DNA from: DAOTWP01 sp034435675
Lineage (GTDB): Bacteria; Chloroflexota; Anaerolineae; Aggregatilineales; Phototrophicaceae
Direction: 5' to 3'
Length of the DNA: 7,342 nt
Assembly: GCA_034435675.1 (NCBI GenBank)
Contig: DAOTWP010000106.1
Location: 1-7,342, forward strand
The position numbers and the translations under genes were made by a program. Of this stretch, positions 1-4,810 are shown one piece after another. The number at the start of each line of letters is the position of its first letter. The first letter of the stretch is position 1. A model generated the notes under the pieces. The model ran no database searches. It was not told the DNA's origin and saw only the letters and a list, made by a program, of their open reading frames with translations.

Positions 1-107
1 GCTTCGGGCGTGACCTCCGCTGTCGCCTCCGCGGTTGCCTCAGCAGTCGCCTCTGCCGTCGCCTCTGCCGTCGCCTCTGGCGCTGCTTCGGGCGTCGCTT
101 CGGCGGC
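1..107. repeat. 12-bp tandem repeat (coding)
   Basis: About nine 12-bp units beginning gcctc/gcttc (for example gcctctgccgtc, present twice in exact tandem at 49-72). They encode the EATA-type tetrapeptide repeat of the lipoprotein in phase (4 codons per unit). The array continues past the left edge, so its total length is unknown. The central units are most alike and the outer ones diverged, as expected from slippage or unequal exchange. Confidence 0.8.
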
Positions 108-785
108 GCTGCCCAGCAGCGTGAACGTGCCGCTGACTGCGCAGATTTCGATGTAGGCTGTGGTCGTGAGCGTGCTGCGCCAGCGGTACTGCCCCGCGCC
201 GGGCAGCGAATTCAAGCCCAGCCCGATCACCACATCGTCACCGGTGGGCAGCGAAAGCGTCCACGCTTCGCCAGTGGTAGTATTCTCCGCGTTGAAGGTT
301 AGCAGCACCGCGCCCTCCGGCATCCGGTAGGACAGCAGCACGGTTTCGCTGATGTCGATGCGCGCGCCCTCTGGAATGCCAAAAAAGACGCTAAACCCGT
401 CGCAGGTTTCGTCAACCGTGAACGTCGCGCTGGGCAGCGGCGTGATGGTTGCTGTCGGGGTAGCGCTGGGGGTCACCGGCGTGGGGGTGGGCGTAGCGGT
501 GGGTTCCGGCGGCAGCGTTGACCGCGCGGGCACAGGTGTCACACGCAGGCGTGTAGGCGTTGCGGAACTGGTCTCCGGTCCAGCGGGCTGTTCAGCGGCG
601 GTTTGCTCAGCAGCGGGCACGGTGGGCGTGCTGTCTGCCGGCACGGAGGGCGGGTTGTCCAGCGCGGCACAGCCCACCAGCGCCAGTAATGCCACCAGCG
701 CCAGCAGCGCTGCCCGCACAGCGCGCACGCGGGCAGAAAGGAACCAGGACAAAGGAGCACGGACGATAGCAAATAACGTTATCAT
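1..785 (-). CDS. Putative secreted lipoprotein with Thr/Pro-rich linker and EATA repeats (partial, runs off left edge)
   Basis: The reading frame is open from an ATG at 785 to the window edge: 261 residues and no stop. The N-terminus has a hydrophobic stretch ending in a lipobox, LVGC, with the lipidated cysteine at residue 39, so the protein is probably anchored on the outer face of the membrane. Residues about 45-120 are a Thr/Pro/Ala-rich linker with repeated TPT motifs. Residues about 121-225 look like a small beta-sandwich (FTVDETCDGF ... YIEICAVSGTFTLL) with only two cysteines, C128 and C215, which could form a disulfide. From residue 229 the chain becomes an EATA/EATP tetrapeptide repeat that is still running at the edge. 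A GTG at residue 20 would give a more classical short signal peptide (MRAVRAALLALVALLALVGC) but has no clear ribosome site; AGGT lies about 12 bases before the ATG. No specific family is recognised; function unknown. The gene lies 135 bp downstream of the ArsR-like gene on the same strand. Confidence 0.75.
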   Translation of the reverse strand, partial: MITLFAIVRAPLSWFLSARVRAVRAALLALVALLALVGCAALDNPPSVPADSTPTVPAAEQTAAEQPAGPETSSATPTRLRVTPVPARSTLPPEPTATPTPTPVTPSATPTATITPLPSATFTVDETCDGFSVFFGIPEGARIDISETVLLSYRMPEGAVLLTFNAENTTTGEAWTLSLPTGDDVVIGLGLNSLPGAGQYRWRSTLTTTAYIEICAVSGTFTLLGSAAEATPEAAPEATAEATAEATAEATAEATAEVTPE

Positions 786-861
786 GGGTTTAGGATTACC
801 TGAACTGTTGAACAGGAAGGCACAAAGTACGCCAAACATTGCCGGAATGCAGCGCACGCAG

Positions 862-896
862 AAGGGCATGGACTCGACAGCTCACCCCTTGCCCTT
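862..896. other. Weak inverted repeat between the lipoprotein and the regulator gene
   Basis: The arms aagggca (862-868) and tgccctt (890-896) are perfect 7-bp complements separated by 21 bases. On the minus strand no T-tract follows, so it is not a good intrinsic terminator for the regulator gene. It may be a leader structure of the lipoprotein mRNA. The rest of the 786-920 gap shows no convincing promoter. Confidence 0.3.
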
Positions 897-920
897 TAAC
901 CTTGTTCCTGGTTACTGCTA

Positions 921-1562
921 TCATTCATCCTGCATCGTCGTCGGATACCAGATCGTCACCAGCCGGTAGCCCTGCTCATGGCGCTCCAGCGTCGGGTCGG
1001 GGTCTTCGGCGACAAATTCCTTCATCAGCTCGCGCACACGACGATGAAACTCGGCGGCACGTTCCGGCGACAGGCGCGCCACTTCGCGCCGGACCATCAG
1101 CGCCATAGGGGTCGGTGTGTTGTTGTCTGACAAATCCACTATGCCCGCCTGGGCGCTGCGGCGAATATCCAGCCGTGTGTCATCCAACAGCGTTGCCAGC
1201 AGCCGGTTGAGGTTTTCGTCGCCGCTGTTCGCCCCCGGGGACAGCAGCCCGCGATGCACATGAAAATGCAGCGCGGTGGTCTGGTACTGCTTTTCGACAA
1301 TGCCAGAGACAATGCGCGTGTCCACAACGGTGATCAGCGCGTGTTTTTCGAGCAGATTGATATGGTAATACAGCTTGGTCGCAGGCATATCCAGCCGCGC
1401 GGCGATATCCTTGACTGTGCGCGGGTGCTGCGTCAGCAGTTGCAGCATTTGCAGGCGCAGCGGGTCAGAGATGACTTTCAGCGTTTCAAGGTCTTTGATG
1501 ACCAGTTCTTCGACAGGCTTGTAGGGAATCGGAGGTGTTGGAGCGGTCTGTTCAAATGACAT
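921..1562 (-). CDS. ArsR-family winged-helix transcriptional regulator
   Basis: A 213-residue protein with an N-terminal winged helix-turn-helix of the ArsR/HTH_20 type at residues about 25-93. It has the typical entry motif SDPLRLQMLQLL (32-43), the first HTH helix TVKDIAARL (49-57), and the recognition helix PATKLYYHINLLEKHALI (60-77), followed by the beta-wing. The remaining ~120 residues have no motif I recognise. They include two Arg-rich, probably helical stretches near RRSAQAG and LSPERAAEFHRRVRELMKEF, a plausible dimerisation or ligand domain. There is no cysteine in the whole chain, so the classical Cys-based metal sensing of ArsR/SmtB is excluded. The ATG at 1562 is chosen over a TTG two codons upstream (1568); neither has a clear Shine-Dalgarno, so the mRNA may be leaderless or weakly translated. 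Its target is unknown; repeats in its own promoter suggest autoregulation, and the downstream lipoprotein gene could also be a target. Confidence 0.85.
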   Translation of the reverse strand: MSFEQTAPTPPIPYKPVEELVIKDLETLKVISDPLRLQMLQLLTQHPRTVKDIAARLDMPATKLYYHINLLEKHALITVVDTRIVSGIVEKQYQTTALHFHVHRGLLSPGANSGDENLNRLLATLLDDTRLDIRRSAQAGIVDLSDNNTPTPMALMVRREVARLSPERAAEFHRRVRELMKEFVAEDPDPTLERHEQGYRLVTIWYPTTMQDE

Positions 1563-1566
1563 GGGC

Positions 1567-1634
1567 AATTTCGCATTCGGCAGGTTGCACTTGATAGCGA
1601 CAGTGTAGCGGATTATTGCAAAAATTTCGAATGC
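1567..1634 (-). promoter_or_regulatory. Candidate promoter/operator region of the ArsR-like gene
   Basis: On the minus strand a possible -10 box TACACT (+ strand agtgta, 1600-1605) lies in an otherwise AT-rich stretch; the -35 box is poor. Two copies of aatttcg (1567-1573 and 1623-1629) in the same orientation flank it. gcattcg (1573-1579) and cgaatgc (1628-1634) form a 7-bp inverted pair that overlaps the same copies. Paired half-sites around a regulator's own promoter are what an autoregulatory operator would look like, but the assignment is inference. Confidence 0.35.
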
Positions 1635-1705
1635 TGGCTGCGGCTAGACTGCACAAAGACTATCCGGCGTTCTTGGGCAATGCGCAAGCCCGCAGACGCT
1701 GAATC

Positions 1706-1736
1706 AAAAACGGATGGGCAGACTGCCACACCCGTT
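1706..1736 (-). terminator. Intrinsic (Rho-independent) terminator of the 49-aa gene
   Basis: Read on the minus strand, AACGGGTGTGGCA pairs with TGCCCATCCGTT around a GTC loop, giving about 12 base pairs with one bulged T and one G-U pair, followed directly by a run of T (+ strand aaaaa, 1706-1710). It lies about 70 bp after the stop of the small gene and before the ArsR-like gene, so it should separate the two transcription units. Confidence 0.75.
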
Positions 1737-1765
1737 CCGATGTTAGATTATCCAGCGCTGCTAAG

Positions 1766-1816
1766 CGACGGCTGTTTAACGACGGCTGTTTAACGACGGC
1801 TGTTTAACGACGGCTG
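1766..1816. repeat. 14-bp tandem repeat at the 3' end of the small gene
   Basis: The unit cgacggctgtttaa occurs three times without change (1766-1779, 1780-1793, 1794-1807), followed by a partial fourth copy cgacggctg (1808-1816) inside the coding region. In the gene's direction, the last codons (AGC CGT CGT), the stop TAA and a few further bases have been copied downstream. Because 14 is not a multiple of 3, the copies lie in different frames. They are not coding and probably arose by slippage. Confidence 0.85.
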
Positions 1817-1953
1817 CCGGCGCGGCGGTCGGCATCGCGCTGGCGCTTCTCGTCCTTGCGGGCTTCCAGCGCTTCACGGATCAGGCGCTCACGGTCGGCG
1901 CTGCGCTGAATATCCTGTACGTGTGCTTCAGAGGCATACTGCCAGTTGATCAT
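1804..1953 (-). CDS. Small highly charged 49-residue protein of unknown function
   Basis: It reads MINWQYASEAHVQDIQRSAD... and ends ...RRAGSRR before TAA. AGGAAG stands 8 bases before the ATG, an excellent ribosome site that fixes the start. Of 49 residues, 23 are charged (11 Arg, 2 Lys, 5 Asp, 5 Glu), with no cysteine, proline or membrane segment. Residues 8-44 are likely one long amphipathic or solvent-exposed helix, with a very basic C-terminus. It has its own promoter upstream and its own intrinsic terminator downstream, so it is a monocistronic unit between the cbi operon and the ArsR-like gene. I recognise no family. A helical nucleic-acid- or partner-binding small protein is one guess; nothing in the sequence proves it. 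The signals around it make it much more likely real than chance. Confidence 0.72.
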   Translation of the reverse strand: MINWQYASEAHVQDIQRSADRERLIREALEARKDEKRQRDADRRAGSRR

Positions 1954-1986
1954 GATGAGCTTCCTTTACTTGTACCCTGTGGTTTT

Positions 1987-2005
1987 CAGCCGGGAGTTCC
2001 GGCTG
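1987..2005 (-). promoter_or_regulatory. Leader hairpin of the small gene
   Basis: cagccgg (1987-1993) and ccggctg (1999-2005) form a perfect 7-bp GC-rich stem with a 5-base loop, inside the predicted 5' leader about 35 bases before the ATG. On the plus strand it is followed by ggttttt, so it would also read as a terminator of plus-strand transcripts. No plus-strand gene precedes it, so a leader structure for the minus-strand mRNA is preferred. Confidence 0.5.
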
Positions 2006-2023
2006 GTTTTTCACTCGTCCGGT

Positions 2024-2045
2024 GCGTTCAAATTAATTCAAACGC
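2024..2045. promoter_or_regulatory. Operator-like dyad at the start of the small gene's transcript
   Basis: A 22-bp imperfect palindrome, gcgttcaaatt followed by aattcaaacgc, with 9 of 11 positions symmetric and no spacer. It begins right after the predicted -10 box, so it overlaps the expected transcription start (about 2047). That is a classical repressor position. The regulator is unknown. Confidence 0.45.
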
Positions 2046-2053
2046 TCAAGATC

Positions 2054-2082
2054 ATCTTATTACAAGACAGCATTGATGTCAA
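2054..2082 (-). promoter_or_regulatory. Sigma70-type promoter of the small gene
   Basis: On the minus strand: -35 TTGACA (2082-2077, perfect consensus), a 17-bp spacer, -10 TAAGAT (2059-2054, 4 of 6). Transcription should start near 2047, giving a leader of about 94 bases before the ATG at 1953. The surrounding 2030-2140 is clearly more AT-rich than the rest of the window. Confidence 0.65.
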
Positions 2083-2111
2083 GCAGGTTTCATGAGGATT
2101 TACAAGTTTTA

Positions 2112-2130
2112 ATTTAACGCTGGATTAAAT
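2112..2130. promoter_or_regulatory. AT-rich dyad upstream of the small gene's promoter
   Basis: atttaa (2112-2117) and ttaaat (2125-2130) are perfect 6-bp arms around a 7-base spacer. It lies about 65-85 bases before the predicted transcription start of the small gene. It could be an activator or second repressor site. Confidence 0.3.
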
Positions 2131-2139
2131 GTCTGTAAT

Positions 2140-2169
2140 AAACGCACAGGGGTTGCGGCTCAGGCGTTT
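2140..2169 (-). terminator. Weak terminator candidate after cbiO
   Basis: Arms aaacgc (2140-2145) and gcgttt (2164-2169) can pair around an 18-base loop; on the minus strand the stem is followed by ATT rather than a proper T-tract. It is the only stem near the end of the cbi operon, about 75 bp after the cbiO stop, but it is short. The arms also belong to a cluster of AACGC motifs and may be protein sites instead. Confidence 0.25.
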
Positions 2170-2242
2170 GTGCGGTGTACACAGAAGTCTACAGTCTGAA
2201 TGATTAGACGCGGCTGCTGGGGTGGTTCTTACGGGGTCGCTG

Positions 2243-2962
2243 TCAGGGGGTTTCCAGTCCGTGTTGTTCCATCAACAGGTGGTCATGCAAAATCACCGCC
2301 GTGGCGCCATCTGCCGCCACGCGCCCGTTATCGAGAATGATGGTGCGGGTGCAAAGTTCGTTGGCGAAGCGCATGTCATGCGTGCTGATCAGCATCGTCT
2401 GCTGTTCCAGTTCAAGCAGCAGCGCCATCAGACTGCGACGAGCGCGCGGGTCAAGCCCGGCGGTGGGTTCATCCAGCAGTAAAATCTGCGGATTCATGCT
2501 CAACACACTGGCAATGGCGATACGCTTTTGCTCACCCAGACTCAGGCGATGGCTGCTGCGCTGCGCATAACTACGCATGCCCACTGCCCCCAGCGCCTGC
2601 TCCACCCGCTGTTTGACGGTGGTTTCATCCAGCCCCATATGCAGCGGTGCAAAGGCGATATCGTCATATACACGCGGCGAAAACAACTGATCCTCCGGAT
2701 TTTGAAAGACGAGTCCCGCCATTGCCCGAATCTGCCCCGCCGTTGTGTCGGTCAGCGTCAGCCCGCCCACCGTGATTTTGCCTGCCGAGCCGCGCAAAAT
2801 GCCGATCAGGTGCAGCAGCAGTGTGGACTTACCGCTGCCGTTGGGACCGACGAGGGCGGCGCGCTCATTGGGCGCGACATACAGCGTCACGTCGTCCAGC
2901 GCAAGCTGCCCATCGGGATAACGGTAGGACAGGGACTCCACATGAATGGCATGATGCGTCAA
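2243..2962 (-). CDS. cbiO: CbiO: ATP-binding subunit of the ECF-type cobalt/nickel transporter
   Basis: The ATPase that powers the Co2+/Ni2+ importer from the cytoplasmic side; it couples ATP hydrolysis to CbiM through CbiQ. All ABC motifs are present in its 239 residues: Walker A GPNGSGKST (39-47), Q-loop in FQNPEDQLF (Q87), signature LSLGEQKR (140-147), Walker B ILLLDE (160-165), D-loop AGLD (168-171) and the H-loop histidine in STHD (H195). The signature is a variant of LSGGQ; the invariant second glycine (G143) is kept. The C-terminus (ILHDHLLMEQHGLETP) matches the usual CbiO end, so the protein is complete. The start is a TTG at 2962, supported by GGAG 8 bases upstream and by the family-like N-terminus THHAIHVESLSYRYPDG. 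One base separates it from the cbiQ stop, which implies translational coupling. There is one NBD gene, so it should act as a homodimer. Confidence 0.95.
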   Translation of the reverse strand: MTHHAIHVESLSYRYPDGQLALDDVTLYVAPNERAALVGPNGSGKSTLLLHLIGILRGSAGKITVGGLTLTDTTAGQIRAMAGLVFQNPEDQLFSPRVYDDIAFAPLHMGLDETTVKQRVEQALGAVGMRSYAQRSSHRLSLGEQKRIAIASVLSMNPQILLLDEPTAGLDPRARRSLMALLLELEQQTMLISTHDMRFANELCTRTIILDNGRVAADGATAVILHDHLLMEQHGLETP

Positions 2963-2963
2963 C

Positions 2964-3761
2964 TCAACGGCTCCAAAATGTCAATGCCAGCAGTTCGATT
3001 CCGGCGAGCAGCAGCAGCGGCAGTGCGCCGCGCAGCACGGCAGCGCCGGTCAGCCGGGGCGCGTTGAGCACCCGCAGTTCGCCGCGGTAGCCGCGTGCCT
3101 GCATCGCCAGATAAACCCGTTCGCTGCGGTCAAGGCTGCGGACAAACAGGCTGCCGATCATGCCGCCGGTGACGCGCGCCCGCCACAGCAGCCTTGCACC
3201 CGGTGCATAGCGCGGTCTGTAAGCAGGATCAACCCCGCTGCGTGCCGCCCGCGCCCGCTGCAAGCGCACGGCTTCGGCATGCAGGGTAAACAGATAACGA
3301 TAGGTGAAGCCCAGGATCATCACCAGCGTTTGCGGCAGTCGCAGGCTGGACAGCGCCCACAACAGATCGGTGACTGTGGTGGTCATCGCCAGCAGCAGCG
3401 CCACCTGCATCGTCAACCAGCTTTTGAGCAGAATCACGAGGAACAGGTTCAGTCCCGTGCTGCTGATGGTCAGCCCGGCGATGCTGAACAGCGGCGGACC
3501 GGGTGTGGTGAAGGTCAATGTCAGCGCAGCAAGCGCAAACGGCAGCGCGAGCATGGCGCGGCGTCCCACCCGCAGGACGCTCAACTGCCCGACTGCCGCC
3601 AGACTGGCGACCAGCGCCCACAGCAGCGGAAAAGCGGGCAGCGCCGTGTGCGGGGTCAGCGAAATGCCGAGGATCATCAAAAAGCTGCTGACCACCTTAA
3701 CACGCGGGTCAAGGTGGTGCAGCGGGCTGTCCTGCGGCTGGTAACGTTCCTGAAATGCCAT
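2964..3761 (-). CDS. cbiQ: CbiQ: transmembrane coupling (T) component of the ECF cobalt/nickel transporter
   Basis: A 265-residue membrane protein of the EcfT/CbiQ family. It starts with the family's cytoplasmic motif SPLHHLDPRVKV (12-23), followed by hydrophobic segments at about 24-57, 69-86, 97-127 and 142-160, and a last one at 238-261. The coupling domain carries the two short Ala-Arg motifs that dock onto the ATPase dimer: AARSG (172-176) and MQARGYRG (220-227), the latter preceded by SLDRSERVYLA. The length is normal and nothing is truncated. The gene starts 9 bases after the cbiM stop and ends 1 base before the cbiO start, so all three are co-transcribed. The ATG at 3761 has only a weak GGGT upstream, which suggests reinitiation after cbiM. 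Confidence 0.93.
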   Translation of the reverse strand: MAFQERYQPQDSPLHHLDPRVKVVSSFLMILGISLTPHTALPAFPLLWALVASLAAVGQLSVLRVGRRAMLALPFALAALTLTFTTPGPPLFSIAGLTISSTGLNLFLVILLKSWLTMQVALLLAMTTTVTDLLWALSSLRLPQTLVMILGFTYRYLFTLHAEAVRLQRARAARSGVDPAYRPRYAPGARLLWRARVTGGMIGSLFVRSLDRSERVYLAMQARGYRGELRVLNAPRLTGAAVLRGALPLLLLAGIELLALTFWSR

Positions 3762-3770
3762 AGACCCGGT

Positions 3771-4727
3771 TCAGGACTGCCGCGCATTCTTGCGCTTGCT
3801 GAGCCGCCCTGCCGAATAGGCGACACCACCGACAACGAGCACGCCGATAATTCCCGATACGATAGTCGTTAGCGCAGCGTCGTCAATAAATGGCACGCTG
3901 TAATCAGGGAAAATCTCGTAACCCGGTGCCTGGGCGATATCAATGAAACCCTGATCCTCGGCAACACGCTCCAGCCCGTCGGGGTTGGGGTCTGCCAGCG
4001 GCGAGAAGCAGGCGACCAGCAGCGCAATTGCCAGCCCAACGCCGATCCAGCTCGCGCCGCGTCGTACCGCCGGATCCGGCTCGCCCAGCAGGTCAGGGCG
4101 TGTCTGCTGGATAAAGACCAGCACGCCCACAGTAATCAGCGCCTCGCCGATGCCGATCAGCGCATGCACGGAAACCATTGCGGGGAAGGCGATTTCAAAC
4201 GCCGATGTGCCGGAAGCCGCCAGTTGCAGCGATACTGCTACCGCTGCCGTCTCCACACCAAGCCACGCGCCAAGCGCCGCGCCCACGTACCTGCCGCGCA
4301 TACCGCTGCCCAGCAGCCGCCGGGTGAGCGTGTAGACGGCATAACCAACAAAAGCGCTGACGATGCCCATATTAAACACGTTGAAGCCCAGCGCCAGCAG
4401 ACCGCCGTCCTGAAACACCAGCGCCTGAATGGAGACGACGCTGGTCATCACCAGCACAGCGCTCCAGGGTCCCAGCAGAATCGCCGCCAGTGTGCCGCCC
4501 AGCAGATGCCCGGATGTACCGCCCGCCACCGGGAAGTTAATCATCTGCGCGGCGAAGATGAATGCCGCCAGAATGCCCAGCAGCGGCACCTGGCGCTCGG
4601 CGAGAATCTGCCGCGTCTGGCGCAGTGCCAGCGCGATCAGCACAATCGCGAGCACCCACCCGGTCAGCGATACCGGATTGCTCAAGAATCCGTCGGGAAT
4701 ATGCATTGCTACAATAGGATTCAACAT
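3771..4727 (-). CDS. cbiM: CbiM-type substrate-specific component with fused PDGLE (CbiN-like) domain
   Basis: The metal-binding membrane subunit (S component) of the Co2+/Ni2+ importer. Residues 8-215 are the CbiM/NikM fold: MHIPDGFL (8-15), INFPVAGGTSGHLLGG (63-78) and VHALIGIGEALIT (187-199). Residues about 227-310 are a second part with a membrane segment, the motif NPDGLE (248-253), an outside loop and a C-terminal membrane segment, i.e. a PDGLE domain replacing separate CbiN. In the family the metal is held by the free N-terminus Met1-His2 and His67. Here M8, H9 and H74 have exactly that spacing. The ATG at 4727 has the better ribosome site (GGAG, 7 bases off), but translation from the ATG at 4706, or removal of MLNPIVA, would give the functional N-terminus. 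Co versus Ni cannot be told from sequence alone. No riboswitch precedes it. Confidence 0.92.
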   Translation of the reverse strand: MLNPIVAMHIPDGFLSNPVSLTGWVLAIVLIALALRQTRQILAERQVPLLGILAAFIFAAQMINFPVAGGTSGHLLGGTLAAILLGPWSAVLVMTSVVSIQALVFQDGGLLALGFNVFNMGIVSAFVGYAVYTLTRRLLGSGMRGRYVGAALGAWLGVETAAVAVSLQLAASGTSAFEIAFPAMVSVHALIGIGEALITVGVLVFIQQTRPDLLGEPDPAVRRGASWIGVGLAIALLVACFSPLADPNPDGLERVAEDQGFIDIAQAPGYEIFPDYSVPFIDDAALTTIVSGIIGVLVVGGVAYSAGRLSKRKNARQS

Positions 4728-4756
4728 CGTTCTGCTCCGATCATTTGTGAAGAATT

Positions 4757-4791
4757 GTGCGTATGTTAGCGCACGCCCGCCTGCTGTTCAA
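4757..4791 (-). promoter_or_regulatory. Candidate regulated promoter of cbiMQO
   Basis: On the minus strand: -35 TTGAAC (4791-4786, 4 of 6), 17-bp spacer, -10 TAACAT (4768-4763, 4 of 6); the start would be near 4756, giving a short leader. The -10 box sits within a dyad: gtgcg (4757-4761) and cgcac (4770-4774) are perfect 5-bp arms 8 bases apart. A repressor bound there would block the promoter, as expected for metal-responsive control of a Co/Ni importer. The dyad does not match the NikR or Fur consensus that I know. Confidence 0.45.
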
Positions 4792-4810
4792 GCATGCCGC
4801 GCACGTCCAT
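4766..4810 (-). CDS. Possible 14-codon ORF in the gap before cbiM
   Basis: The ATG overlaps the desulfurase stop by one base (TAATG), and the frame reads MDVRGMLEQQAGVR before TAA. The stop/start overlap would allow reinitiation by ribosomes leaving the desulfurase gene. The ORF ends within the -10 box of the candidate cbiM promoter. It is very short with no other support, and the overlap may be chance. Confidence 0.2.
   Translation of the reverse strand: MDVRGMLEQQAGVR

Noticed and set aside
352..969. 205-residue plus-strand frame
   Set aside because: Antisense to the lipoprotein gene and its upstream gap; the Val/Gly repeats are the reverse of the Thr/Pro linker.
1563..1568. Two-residue longer start (TTG) of the ArsR-like gene
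   Set aside because: No ribosome site supports it, and an in-frame ATG follows two codons later.
1987..2010. Plus-strand intrinsic terminator (hairpin followed by ggttttt)
   Set aside because: No plus-strand gene lies upstream to be terminated; the hairpin is better placed as a leader element of the minus-strand small gene.
4728..4809. Cobalamin riboswitch before cbiM
   Set aside because: Only 82 bp lie between the genes, too short for the riboswitch, and no B12-box-like sequence is seen.
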